A DNA stretch of 55,201 nucleotides. Source: Candidatus Gastranaerophilales bacterium. GTDB lineage: Bacteria > Cyanobacteriota > Vampirovibrionia > Gastranaerophilales > Gastranaerophilaceae. Within the stretch, counting starts at the first letter, position 1, and each line of letters starts with the position of its first letter. Position numbers and translations under genes: made by a program. Below, piece by piece: positions 9,087 through 17,631 of this stretch. The stretch lies in NCBI GenBank assembly GCA_944323275.1, contig CALUSA010000004.1, positions 1-55,201 of the forward strand, written 5' to 3'. Below the pieces are notes generated by a model. The model made no database searches. It worked only from the letters and a program-made list of their open reading frames with translations, and had not been told where the DNA came from.

Positions 9087-9396
9087 TGTAAACCTCCATA
9101 GTCTTATTATTTTTTATTTTACAACAGCAAAAGATAAAATCAAAAAAATTTACACCGTTAATATGTCTGAGTGTGACTTCGCTTGTATGAGAGCTTGACT
9201 CCACGCATTTGTTGGCTGTGCAGGACTTGTTGTTAAATAATGGGCTTTTTTATTGCACAGGTTCAACGAGCAGTCGGGGGGAAGTTGACTATATGAAAAA
9301 TTTTTCCACGCAAAAAAATTTATTTTCATATTTTATTAAAACATCTACTGACAAGGTTATGAAAATAATCCGTTAAACATAAAATAAGGATAAAAA
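9087..9396. other. Divergent intergenic region with repeat
   Basis: A 310-bp spacer between the divergent glyA and 9397 genes. It holds the glyA leader (9087-9163) and dispersed repeat copy 2 (9164-9300), followed by about 95 bp of AT-rich DNA carrying the AAGGA ribosome-binding site of the next gene. I see no riboswitch-like fold and no additional ORF. Confidence 0.6.
9164..9300 (+). repeat. Dispersed repeat, copy 2
   Basis: Matches copy 4 at its 5' edge (GTCTGAG-G-GAC) and all copies in the core (GTTGGCTGTG, GGACTTGTTGTTAAATAATG, TTTATTGCACAGGTTCAACG, GTTGACTATATGAA). It lacks the central GAAACAAT/ATTGTTTC hairpin module present in copies 1 and 4. The orientation is the same as the other copies. 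Confidence 0.75.
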
Positions 9397-9801
9397 ATGC
9401 AAATAAATAAAAACTATACAAAATCCCCTTCTTTCGGCGCAAAATTTTTGCACAGCGAGTCGTTAAAACAAATTGTGAAATATTCAATAGAACACAACAA
9501 ATTTGAAAAACTTAATCAGGCAAGAAAAAATATTGACTCGTCATTTTTTTTGACAAGGCTGCGTGTCGATGCAGGTATAAATGAAAAAGGCTTGCCTTAT
9601 GTTACGTTTACAAGATTTGAACCTAAGAAAAGCGTAAATGTTGCGCTTTCAATGGCTGATTTTCAACCGACAAAGATTAGGCTTTTTCAAAGTGAAAAGA
9701 AAGAAAATTTTTTAAAATTTGCATTGGAAAAAATAATCAAACTGGGCAACAATGCACCAAAAAATAATATGTACAAATATGTGGTTGTAAATAAAAAATA
9801 A
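9397..9801 (+). CDS. Unknown small protein with early PSFGAKF motif
   Basis: A 134-residue protein with no recognised domain. Residues 1-10 are polar and basic, followed by PSFGAKF (11-17), which matches the early [S/A/N]-F-x-[G/A] motif seen in several other proteins of this window. The remainder is basic and soluble (FEKLNQARKNIDSSFFLTRLRVDAG ... FLKFALEKIIKLGNN), with no membrane segment or classical signal peptide. An AAGGA Shine-Dalgarno lies 8 nt before the ATG. It stands alone downstream of repeat copy 2. The function is unknown. Confidence 0.7.
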   Translation: MQINKNYTKSPSFGAKFLHSESLKQIVKYSIEHNKFEKLNQARKNIDSSFFLTRLRVDAGINEKGLPYVTFTRFEPKKSVNVALSMADFQPTKIRLFQSEKKENFLKFALEKIIKLGNNAPKNNMYKYVVVNKK

Positions 9802-9842
9802 CTTAAACCGTCTGTACAGATGTTCCATAATGAGATTTTTAT

Positions 9843-11012
9843 TTAGAGCAAAGCAATATTGTCACGTGTAATAACAGCATCATAATTTTTGTAGCCGAGA
9901 ATTGTGAGAATATCGTCTGAATGACGCCCCATAATCCTTTTGCAGTCGGAACAGTTGTAATTAACCATTCCACGTGCAAATTCATTGCCCTGCGTATCCA
10001 CAATGCTGACAATATCACCTTTCTGGCAGTCGCCTTCAATGTTTATTATGCCGATAGGCAAAAGGCTTTTGTATTCTTCCGTGAGAGCTTTTTTTGCACC
10101 GTCATTTACTGTTATACGTGCCTGAATATTTGTTGCGTAGGCTATCCAGCGTTTTTTATTTGTCAGATTTTCGGTGGGCAAAAATATTGTGCCGAGTTTT
10201 TCCGTTTCATTTGTATCAAAAAGACGTTTTACTATATGCGGTGTTTTTCCGTTAGCAATAACAGCTGTTCCGCCTGAGCGTGTGACAACTTTCATTGCCT
10301 CAAGTTTGGTTTTGATTCCGCCTCTGCCGCCGCTTACGGGACTGAGGGCATTTTTTGTAAAGTTTTCAAAATCTTCCGTAATTTTTTCAACCACATCAAT
10401 TTTTTTAGCTTCGGGGTTAACTTTTGGATTGTCATCAAAAAGCCCGTCAATATCAGACAATACAACCAACAAATCCGCATCAAGCTCACTGGCAACAAGA
10501 GCCGAGAGTTTGTCGTTATCGGAAAAACTTACCTCAAAAGCGTCCTGATAAAAGTCCAATTCTTCTGTGGACACAGTGTCGTTTTGATTTATTACGGGGA
10601 TTGTTCCCATATTTATTAATGTGTTAAGTGTGTCATGCAAACTGAGGTATTTTCTTCTGTGTGTAAAGTCTTCTTCTGTCAAAAGTATTTGGGCTGTGAC
10701 AATACCGTATTTGTCAAAACCGTCTTCATAAATAGACATAAGTCTTGATTGTCCGACTGCGGCACATGCCTGTTTTACTGACATGCTTATCGATGAATCC
10801 GTACCCAGCCTTTTAGCCCCCAGTCCTACAGCACCCGAGGTTACAATAATAGGCTCTTTGCCTGTTTTTTTTAAAAGAGCTGTGTCTTCAATAAAAGTGT
10901 ATATTCTTGACAGAGAAATTTCTTTAAAGTCGTTTCTTAATACGTTTGTACCGAATTTAAAGACAATTCTTTTTGCGTCTGTAATTTTTTGTCTGATTTC
11001 TTGATAATCCAT
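9843..11012 (-). CDS. proB: Glutamate 5-kinase with PUA domain
   Basis: A 389-residue enzyme that phosphorylates the gamma-carboxylate of glutamate in the first step of proline synthesis. The N-terminal amino-acid kinase domain (about 1-260) shows KFGTNVL, IIVTSGAVGLGAKRLG, NQNDTVSTEEL, FSDNDKLSALVA and VSGGRGGIKTKLEAM. The C-terminal PUA domain (about 285-375) is complete. Length is slightly above the usual ~370. proA is not in the window, so this gene is separated from its pathway partner. It is divergent from the LCP gene. Confidence 0.93.
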   Translation of the reverse strand: MDYQEIRQKITDAKRIVFKFGTNVLRNDFKEISLSRIYTFIEDTALLKKTGKEPIIVTSGAVGLGAKRLGTDSSISMSVKQACAAVGQSRLMSIYEDGFDKYGIVTAQILLTEEDFTHRRKYLSLHDTLNTLINMGTIPVINQNDTVSTEELDFYQDAFEVSFSDNDKLSALVASELDADLLVVLSDIDGLFDDNPKVNPEAKKIDVVEKITEDFENFTKNALSPVSGGRGGIKTKLEAMKVVTRSGGTAVIANGKTPHIVKRLFDTNETEKLGTIFLPTENLTNKKRWIAYATNIQARITVNDGAKKALTEEYKSLLPIGIINIEGDCQKGDIVSIVDTQGNEFARGMVNYNCSDCKRIMGRHSDDILTILGYKNYDAVITRDNIALL

Positions 11013-11157
11013 AATGTAAATAATTATAAGCGAAAAATTATAAAAAATCTTTAGTTGATTTAAATTTAGTATATATAAATTTATTTTTTTGAAGTAATAT
11101 ATTTAATAATTAATGGTTAGTTATTCTATTTTTTTTTACAACAAGGATATAGTCGAG

Positions 11158-12462
11158 ATGAAAGAATTAAAAGACAAAAATGAGCAATATGACCAGTATT
11201 TGTATAAACATAAGAAGAAACCTTCTAAAGCTAAAAACAGCTTCGGTCGTATGATAGCCGGATTGATGTTGACTGTAATCGTAGTTATTGCAGCTGCTTT
11301 TGCGTATATCGGATATGCCGGCGTAGATAACAAATACACTAAAATGCTGATGAATATTGTGGAAGATATTGACCCTAAAGAACAAAAAGGTTTTTCGCTT
11401 CCTGTTTTGCAGCAAAGACAGAATATTCTTGTTGTAGGCGTTGATTCTAACGGAGAAAATGCCGATAAGTTTAAAGGCACCCGTTCTGACACAATGATTT
11501 TGATAAACCTTGACCCTGCTACACATTCAATTAACGCAATTTCTATCCCCCGTGACAGTAAGGTATATCTGGCAGGGGATCACGGTGTGCAAAAAATTAA
11601 TGCGGCTCACGCTTTAGGCGGAATTGATTTAACGGTTAGAACCGTAGAAGAAACTTTAGGGGTTAAAATAGACAAATATGTAGTAATAAATAATGACGGT
11701 GTTAAAAAGCTTGTTGATGCTTTAGGCGGAGTGCCTGTTTACATCGAAAAAGACATGTATTACAACGACAATGCAGGGCATCTTCATATAAATCTTTCAA
11801 AAGGTTTGCATGTTCTTAACGGCAATCAGGTGGAAGGCTATTTAAGATTCCGTAAAGACGGGCTTGGTGATATAGGCAGAACCGCAAGACAGCAGTGGTT
11901 TGTAAAAGCCGTGCTCGAAAAATTGCAGTCACCTTCCGTTATTCCCAAAATCCCTGAGGTGTTAAATATTGCCTCAGCTTATGTAAAAACAAATCTTTCT
12001 TTGTACGAAATGTCGCATATTGCAGCGGCTTTAAGAAATATAAATATGAGCGATGTTGAGTTTGCAACACTTCCCGGTGCGCCTTCTAAAAAAGGTTATA
12101 TAAGCTACTGGATTTTAGACCCTGAAAAAACTCAGGAGGTTATAGACAGAATGGTTTACAGAGCCAAACCTTCTCCGACAGATAAAAAACTTGTCGCAGG
12201 CATTATGTATGCTTTTGACAAAGAAGATGAAGCAATGAGAATAAAAGACCAGCTTGAAAATTCAGGCTATGAAGTTAACTGTATCGGCAGAGCACATCTT
12301 CCGCATTCACAAATTATCGGTCACAATGCTGCGGTTACAAGTGATTTTGTAAGCTGGTTGAAAAAACAAATACCCGAGGTAAAAACGTCCCAATTTGTTT
12401 ATGACCCAGTGAGAATGTATTGTGTGCACAGTGACTTTACAATAATAGTTTCGGGCAGTTAG
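11158..12462 (+). CDS. LytR-CpsA-Psr (LCP) family protein with LytR_C domain
   Basis: Starting at 11158 gives 434 residues. An AAGGA Shine-Dalgarno at 11143-11147 supports this start over the upstream in-frame ATG at 11113. It has a cytoplasmic basic tail (about 1-40), one membrane helix (MIAGLMLTVIVVIAAAFAYIGYA), an extracytoplasmic LCP domain (about 85-250) and a C-terminal LytR_C-like domain (about 345-434). LCP signatures include NILVVGVDS, GTRSDTMILINLDP, ISIPRDSKVYL, INAAHALGG and RFRKDGLGDIGRTARQQ. LCP enzymes transfer lipid-linked glycopolymers to peptidoglycan or related acceptors. The WecA/TagO-like enzyme nearby could feed such a pathway. It is followed 2 nt later by mazG. Confidence 0.9.
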   Translation: MKELKDKNEQYDQYLYKHKKKPSKAKNSFGRMIAGLMLTVIVVIAAAFAYIGYAGVDNKYTKMLMNIVEDIDPKEQKGFSLPVLQQRQNILVVGVDSNGENADKFKGTRSDTMILINLDPATHSINAISIPRDSKVYLAGDHGVQKINAAHALGGIDLTVRTVEETLGVKIDKYVVINNDGVKKLVDALGGVPVYIEKDMYYNDNAGHLHINLSKGLHVLNGNQVEGYLRFRKDGLGDIGRTARQQWFVKAVLEKLQSPSVIPKIPEVLNIASAYVKTNLSLYEMSHIAAALRNINMSDVEFATLPGAPSKKGYISYWILDPEKTQEVIDRMVYRAKPSPTDKKLVAGIMYAFDKEDEAMRIKDQLENSGYEVNCIGRAHLPHSQIIGHNAAVTSDFVSWLKKQIPEVKTSQFVYDPVRMYCVHSDFTIIVSGS

Positions 12463-12464
12463 TT

Positions 12465-13277
12465 ATGGAAACAACACAAAAACCTAAATATCCTAATCTT
12501 GAGCGTCTTATCGACATACTTGAAACTTTACGCAGTGAAAACGGCTGCGCCTGGGACAGAGAACAAACTCATTATTCTCTTAAAAAAAATATGATAGAAG
12601 AAGCCTACGAGGCTGTAGATGCAATCGAAGATAACGATATGAAACACCTGAAAGAAGAACTCGGCGATGTTTTGCTTCAGGTGGTTTTGCACGCTCAAAT
12701 AGCAAAAGAAGAAAAAGCTTTTGATATTGATGATGTTGCAAAAGGCATATCTGACAAGCTTGTACACCGGCATCCGCATGTTTTTGGCAATACAAAAGTG
12801 AACGGAACAGAAGATATTCTGGCAAACTGGGATAAGCTCAAAGCTGAAGAAAAAAAACACAGAAAATCCGCTATGGACGGGATATCTAAGGCTCAATCAG
12901 CCTTGATGAGTGCCCAAAAAATCAGCAAAAATGCCGTAAAAAAAGGGTTTGAATGGCCTGATGAAGAAGCTTTGTGGGACTGTTTTGAATCTGAAACACT
13001 GGAGTTTAAACAGGCAGTTGCAAAAAACGATAAGCAAAATGCGGAAGAAGAACTCGGGGATATACTGTTTGCTGCGGTTAACCTTGCCCGCTGGAATAAA
13101 ATAGATGCAGAACAGGCTCTTTTAAAAGCTAACAGAAAATTTGCGGCAAGATTCAGAAAAATGGAAGAAATAGCTGCCCAAAATCCTGACAAGCCGATGG
13201 AAACTTATACTTTTGAAGAATATGACAAACTCTGGAAACAGGCTAAAAAAGAAGTAAAAAATCAAAATATTTCATAA
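12465..13277 (+). CDS. mazG: Nucleoside triphosphate pyrophosphohydrolase MazG
   Basis: A 270-residue all-alpha NTP pyrophosphatase that hydrolyses (d)NTPs to monophosphates and PPi, with a housecleaning or stringent-response role. There are two MazG repeats. The first carries CAWDREQTHYSLKKNMIEEAYEAVDAI, EELGDVLLQVVLHAQ and HRHPHVFG. The second carries the metal-binding EELGDILFAAVNLARW. Length matches E. coli-type MazG. It starts 2 nt after the LCP gene, with no strong Shine-Dalgarno, implying coupling. It converges on the TPR gene with a 4-bp gap and no terminator between them. Confidence 0.95.
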   Translation: METTQKPKYPNLERLIDILETLRSENGCAWDREQTHYSLKKNMIEEAYEAVDAIEDNDMKHLKEELGDVLLQVVLHAQIAKEEKAFDIDDVAKGISDKLVHRHPHVFGNTKVNGTEDILANWDKLKAEEKKHRKSAMDGISKAQSALMSAQKISKNAVKKGFEWPDEEALWDCFESETLEFKQAVAKNDKQNAEEELGDILFAAVNLARWNKIDAEQALLKANRKFAARFRKMEEIAAQNPDKPMETYTFEEYDKLWKQAKKEVKNQNIS

Positions 13278-13281
13278 AAAA

Positions 13282-13956
13282 TTATAAATTCGGCAGGTTG
13301 AGTTTTTCTAAATCCTTTTTGTCTATTGGTTCGTCATAAGTTTGTTGTTTAAGGACGTCTTTATATTCAGCATCTGTTGCGTGTAATTCCGACAGACGCT
13401 GTTTTGCCTCTGTGTCCGACGGATTTGTTTTTATTGCTGTATTGTAGTGGAATTTTGCTTTTTCAATATCATTTAATTTTTCATAACAAATCCCGAGTCT
13501 GAGATTTGTCCTGTAATCGTTTTGAAACCCGTAAGAATACGCAAATGAGAAAAAATCTATTGCCTGAAAGTATTCTGCTTCTTTAAAAAATGCCTCTCCA
13601 AGATAATAGTTTACCTTCGGGTTTCGTTCATCTACGTTCAAAGCAACCATTAGAGCATTTTTTGCATCACGGGTGTTTCCTTGATAAAGAGAAATTTTTG
13701 CCATTCCGACAAGCGCATTTTGGTTTGATATGTCGACTCTTAGTGCCTGATAGTAATAATACTTTGCGGCTTTAAGATATTTTGCACTGTCTGTTTTGTC
13801 TGTAAGTTTTTCATAATGATTGAGTATTTTATCGCCTTTAACACAGTACGCTTCAGCCTGTGTTGTATCATGCAAAGGTTGGGCGCACACAGGTGATAAT
13901 GAAGTTATCGCAATAATTATGATTGATAATATTTTTATAATAAATGTTTTTTTCAT
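13282..13956 (-). CDS. Exported TPR-repeat protein
   Basis: A 224-residue protein with an N-terminal signal peptide (basic MKKTF, hydrophobic core to about residue 22, cleavage likely near VCAQ-P). About four tetratricopeptide repeats follow (AAKYYYYQALRVDISNQNALVGMAKI; AKNALMVALNVDERNPKVNYYLGEAFF; YRTNLRLGICYEKLNDIEKAKFHYNTAIKTNPSD). The C-terminus is acidic. It probably acts as a periplasmic protein-interaction scaffold. A Cys at about position 24 could hint at a lipoprotein, but the surrounding SPVCAQ is not a good lipobox. No partner is evident. Confidence 0.8.
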   Translation of the reverse strand: MKKTFIIKILSIIIIAITSLSPVCAQPLHDTTQAEAYCVKGDKILNHYEKLTDKTDSAKYLKAAKYYYYQALRVDISNQNALVGMAKISLYQGNTRDAKNALMVALNVDERNPKVNYYLGEAFFKEAEYFQAIDFFSFAYSYGFQNDYRTNLRLGICYEKLNDIEKAKFHYNTAIKTNPSDTEAKQRLSELHATDAEYKDVLKQQTYDEPIDKKDLEKLNLPNL

Positions 13957-14053
13957 ATAAAAAATTAAGCTTAATAATTCACAACATTCTAATTATAACA
14001 TCACTATCATGTGGTATAAATAAATAAGAATAGTATTTCTACAGGAGCACAGA

Positions 14054-14587
14054 GTGGTTACAAGTTTAATTTATTTTTATTTTTTGTTCTTTGCCTCAAT
14101 CACCTCTGCTCTCGGTGTGATATTTGCGCCTAAAATGTATTTGTCGGCACTGGCTTTATTTTTGTTTGTATGCTTTTCCGCTCTTATTTATCTGTATTTG
14201 AATTCAACATATCTTTCTGTTTTTCAATTTATTCTTTGCTCAATGTTTTTGTCTTTGTATATTTTTCTTTTATTAAAAAAAATAGGAAGATTAAATCTCG
14301 AGTTAAGGCTTGCACCTGTGTCTAAAATTGTTGTCAGCGGTGTGTTTGTGTTGTTGTTCGGAATGCTTTTCATCTTGTATTTTATGCAGGAATTTGACAG
14401 TTCCCTGTATTCTTTTTTCAATGTTGCAGTTGAAAAGTCTTTTAATTCCGTTAATTTTAAACATTATCTTTACCCTTTAAGCCTTGTCGGCATATTTATT
14501 CTCGTGACTACAGCGGTATTGAGGGTATTTCTTGATAATTCACTTGCCGTGGAACAACAAAAAGAAAATGAGGAAAGTAAATCATGA
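14054..14587 (+). CDS. nuoJ: NuoJ-like subunit of complex I membrane arm (degenerate)
   Basis: A 177-residue, five-helix membrane protein at the NuoJ position of a J-K-L-M-N gene order. It uses a GTG start with an AGGAG Shine-Dalgarno at 14042-14046. The N-terminal helix and the TM3 region (TYLSVFQFILCSMFLSLYIF) align with NuoJ by position, but the conserved Tyr-x-Gly-Ala of the TM3 pi-bulge is replaced by C62-S-M-F. In canonical complex I this region links quinone chemistry to the proton path. The assignment rests largely on gene order and topology. It overlaps nuoK by 4 bp. Confidence 0.7.
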   Translation: MVTSLIYFYFLFFASITSALGVIFAPKMYLSALALFLFVCFSALIYLYLNSTYLSVFQFILCSMFLSLYIFLLLKKIGRLNLELRLAPVSKIVVSGVFVLLFGMLFILYFMQEFDSSLYSFFNVAVEKSFNSVNFKHYLYPLSLVGIFILVTTAVLRVFLDNSLAVEQQKENEESKS

Positions 14588-14910
14588 TAAATTCATTGTT
14601 GACAGTAGGGCTGGCTCATTTTCTTGTTTTATCTTTAATCCTCTTTTTAACGGGACTTTTTGGTGTGCTTATTTCCCGTAATATGTTAAGAACGGTAATG
14701 TCGCTTTTTATAATGTCCGTGTCAGCCGTTATAAATTTTACCGCCTTTGGCTACTATTGTGACAATAGTATGGAAAACGCAAATATGATAGGTGTTTTTA
14801 TACTTATACTGTCTGTTATACAAACTATTATTGCGCTTGTTATTTTGTATAAAATTTATCAGGCAAATGAATATCTGGATACCGAAAAAATTAAAGACAA
14901 GGAGAATTGA
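14584..14910 (+). CDS. nuoK: NuoK-like subunit lacking both conserved glutamates
   Basis: A 108-residue, three-helix protein that matches NuoK in topology and landmarks (LFLTGLFGVLISRNMLRTVMSLFIMSVSAVINFTAF). The two intramembrane Glu residues conserved in NuoK (E36 and E72 in E. coli) are F42 and Q80 here. Both are considered important for proton translocation. The C-terminus carries a short charged tail (LDTEKIKDKEN). The start ATG overlaps the nuoJ stop, and the stop overlaps the nuoL ATG by one base. Confidence 0.8.
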   Translation: MINSLLTVGLAHFLVLSLILFLTGLFGVLISRNMLRTVMSLFIMSVSAVINFTAFGYYCDNSMENANMIGVFILILSVIQTIIALVILYKIYQANEYLDTEKIKDKEN

Positions 14911-16067
14911 TGGAATTTTTTACAGATAATATAAATCTGCTTATATTTCTTCCGCTTATTATGTGTTTGATAATAGGGTTTAACCGTTTAATCTCAAACC
15001 GTATAGACAAACCTACAATCTTTGCGATAAGTATAATATCTGCCTTTATATGCATGATATTTTCTGCAGGGGTATATGATTTTTCCGTAATAAAAAATTT
15101 ATCCTTAACAGTAAATTTTCAGTGGATGTCACTGGAAAATATAAACCTTTATCTCGGCACATATATTGATAAAACAGCGGTTATTTTTATACTTATTACG
15201 AACATTGCTGCGTTTTTTATACAAAATTTTGCCTTCTTCAAATTAAGAGAGCATAACGATTTTTCTCGTCTTTTGCTTTATATAAACTTTTTTGCCCTGG
15301 GCTTGAACGGTATATTTTTAAGCTCAAACCTTTTCCAGACGTATTTGTTTTGCGAGGTTGCCGGTGTTGCCAGCTACCTTTTGATAAATTTTGATTTTGA
15401 AAACAGAGCGGAATCAAAAGCCGCAATAAAATCGTATATTTTAAACAGAACAGGTGATTTGATTCTGCTTTTATGCGTACTTGTTACAATGTATTTTTCT
15501 GTTGTATATAACGAATTATCAGGGTTGTCGGCATTATCTTATTCAAATATGAATAACATTGCAGCGAGCATACATTCTCTGATGAGTGAGTCTGTTTTTG
15601 TATTTTTCTGTTCTTTATTGATGTTTGTCATAATAATGAAATTTATGCAGGCGTTTATATATATTACGTTTGAATCCGGCGGCAAAACCGCTACTGCTAA
15701 AATAATTTTGTATCAAAACAGTTTGTTTGCACTTGCCGGTATCTTTTTATTTGTAAGACTGAATCCGTTTTTCTTTGAGCTGGCTAAAAGTTTCTGGTGG
15801 ACGATTCCTGTATTGTTAGTGTTATTTGTATTTTTAGGTATTGCAAACAGAATGTTTATTCCGCTTTGTAGAGCTGCCGGCTGGATAGAAAAATATATTG
15901 TGGAAACGGTTATAAACTTTATTGCGCTGCTTTTTAGAGCATTGTCTTATGTAAGCGGACGTTTTCAGGGCGGAAATTTTCAATCTTATTTGATATATTC
16001 TTTGCTGGGGCTTGTGGCAATATTGATTTTTGTTTTGATATTTTATGTTGTACTGATAAATGTTTAA
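14910..16067 (+). CDS. nuoL: Shortened NuoL-like antiporter subunit
   Basis: Starting at the ATG at 14910 (TGATG overlap with nuoK, AGGAG Shine-Dalgarno at 14899-14903) gives 385 residues against the usual ~600. The N-terminal half is recognisable: YIDKTAVIFILITN, LLLYINFFALGLNG, the conserved Glu in LFCEVAGVASYLL, ILNRTGDLILLL, and a Lys in IIMKFMQAF at the TM7 Lys position. The TM8 His region (HAATMV in NuoL) reads LYQNSLF, and about seven helices of the second half-channel are missing. A C-terminal NuoL-like tail (AAGWIEKYIVETVINF ... GRFQGGNFQSYLIY) follows directly. The frame is intact, so this looks like an internal deletion maintained as a gene, not a frameshift. Confidence 0.75.
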   Translation: MEFFTDNINLLIFLPLIMCLIIGFNRLISNRIDKPTIFAISIISAFICMIFSAGVYDFSVIKNLSLTVNFQWMSLENINLYLGTYIDKTAVIFILITNIAAFFIQNFAFFKLREHNDFSRLLLYINFFALGLNGIFLSSNLFQTYLFCEVAGVASYLLINFDFENRAESKAAIKSYILNRTGDLILLLCVLVTMYFSVVYNELSGLSALSYSNMNNIAASIHSLMSESVFVFFCSLLMFVIIMKFMQAFIYITFESGGKTATAKIILYQNSLFALAGIFLFVRLNPFFFELAKSFWWTIPVLLVLFVFLGIANRMFIPLCRAAGWIEKYIVETVINFIALLFRALSYVSGRFQGGNFQSYLIYSLLGLVAILIFVLIFYVVLINV

Positions 16068-16082
16068 CAGAGGAATTTATAA

Positions 16083-17606
16083 ATGAATTTTTTATCTTTA
16101 ATATGGCTTATATTTCTTCCTGTAATAGCGGCAATAGTGATAATGCTGCCGCTGTTTCCGAATCATCAGGTTAAAATAAGACGTTTTGCAAAAGGGTTTG
16201 CCGGGTTGCATTTTGTTTATGCTCTTTTATTCCTGTTGTGTTTTGACACAAGTATGTACGGAATGTCGTTTGAAAAAGAATTAACCTTTTTTGGTATGAC
16301 ATGGCTCAAAACTTTGGGAATAAGCGCAAAATTTGCATTAGACGGGATAACGCTTTTGCTTTGTGTTCTGACAACATTTGTTGTTTTAATAACTCTGTTT
16401 ATGAGCAAAATGCACATAAGGACAAAACATAAATTGTATTATTCAATGGTATTTTTGCTGGAATCCGCAGTGCTGGGAATATTCTGCGCTAAAGATATGT
16501 TTTTGTTTTTTGTCTTCTGGGAATTGCTGCTTATCCCTGTTTATTTTATCGTTTCGCAGTGGGGAAATTCAGAAGCTAGAAATGCCGCAACAAAGTTCAC
16601 TGTCGGGTCTTTTGTTGCAAACATGTTTTTGTTCTTTGGAATGTTGATTTTGTACTATTATAATTTTGCGATAAGTAATGTTTTAACAGCCAATATCGAA
16701 TCGTTAAACATGGATGAAAAAATTTATCCGATGTGGTTTCAGATAATGGTTTTCGTAAATTTTTTCATCGGTTTTATAGTTCGCATACCGCTTGTGCCGT
16801 TTCACAACTGGTATCCTGATATCCAGAGCAAGGCTGCGGCACCGGTAAATATTTTGATTGCCGGACTGTTAAGTGCGACAGGTGTTTACGGTCTTATCCG
16901 TTTTAATATGCAGGTTTTCCCTGAAATATTTAAACTCTTTGCACCTGTTTTGATGGTATGGGGGCTTGTCAATATTCTTTATTGCGGAGCATTATCCGTT
17001 ATTCAGCAGGACATAAAAAAGATGGTTGCATACTCTAATATTGCGTCAGCAGGTTTTGTGCTGCTGGGGCTGGCTGCTCTTAATCAGACAGGTTTTAACG
17101 GAGCCGTATTTATGACAATAGCGGGAGCGATTGTGTACAGTGCTTTGTTTGTTGTAATTTCAAGCGTCCAGTTCAGAACAAAAACGACTTATATTACAGC
17201 ACTTGGCGGACTGGGGCAGGTTATGCCGAAATGTATGTATCTGGCACTTATCATTTGTTTTGCCGCAATCGGAGTTCCTTTTTTAATGATGTTTGCCCCA
17301 AAACTTATGGTGCTTGCCGGTACTATGCTTTCCAATCTTGACCGGCAGCTTCTGGTTAAAATCACTGCTGCTGTTGGACTGGGAGCAATGATGGTTTCCG
17401 CCGGATATATTTTGTATTTCTTTTACAAGGTATTTTGTTCAGTGCTGCTTGAACAGTGGAAAGGTGTTAAGGATTTGTCACCTCAGGAAACAGGAATTTT
17501 AAGTGCCCTGTGTCTTGTAATTGTATATTTTGGTATAAATCCTATGAGTATAATACAAATTTATCAGTCTGTTTCGACTATAATTCTGGATGTGCTTCAG
17601 GTATAA
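16083..17606 (+). CDS. nuoM: NuoM-like antiporter subunit with substituted channel residues
   Basis: A 507-residue, about 14-helix protein of normal NuoM length. The TM5 Glu is kept (FWELLLIPVYFIVSQWG). Three residues considered essential in E. coli NuoM differ at the same numbers: K234 is R (FIVRIPLVPFHNW), K265 is A (LLSATGVYG) and E407 is K (FAPKLMVLAG). The rest of the family pattern is present (PDIQSKAAAPVNILIAGLL, VIQQDIKKMVAYSNIASAG). In complex I the subunit forms one antiporter-like half-channel pair. The pattern suggests altered or lost pumping, but expression and folding seem preserved. It is 15 bp downstream of nuoL. Confidence 0.85.
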   Translation: MNFLSLIWLIFLPVIAAIVIMLPLFPNHQVKIRRFAKGFAGLHFVYALLFLLCFDTSMYGMSFEKELTFFGMTWLKTLGISAKFALDGITLLLCVLTTFVVLITLFMSKMHIRTKHKLYYSMVFLLESAVLGIFCAKDMFLFFVFWELLLIPVYFIVSQWGNSEARNAATKFTVGSFVANMFLFFGMLILYYYNFAISNVLTANIESLNMDEKIYPMWFQIMVFVNFFIGFIVRIPLVPFHNWYPDIQSKAAAPVNILIAGLLSATGVYGLIRFNMQVFPEIFKLFAPVLMVWGLVNILYCGALSVIQQDIKKMVAYSNIASAGFVLLGLAALNQTGFNGAVFMTIAGAIVYSALFVVISSVQFRTKTTYITALGGLGQVMPKCMYLALIICFAAIGVPFLMMFAPKLMVLAGTMLSNLDRQLLVKITAAVGLGAMMVSAGYILYFFYKVFCSVLLEQWKGVKDLSPQETGILSALCLVIVYFGINPMSIIQIYQSVSTIILDVLQV

Positions 17607-17631
17607 AATTGTAAGTGTGAGTGAGGAATAA

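Noticed and set aside
9087-9163. Riboswitch in the glyA leader
   Set aside because: The leader is short and AT-rich, with no paired glycine-aptamer or tetrahydrofolate-type fold that I can see.
14910-16067. Frameshifted nuoL with the missing half elsewhere in the cluster
   Set aside because: The frame is continuous, both ends resemble NuoL, and the 15-bp gap to nuoM leaves no room for the missing helices. It is an in-frame shortening.
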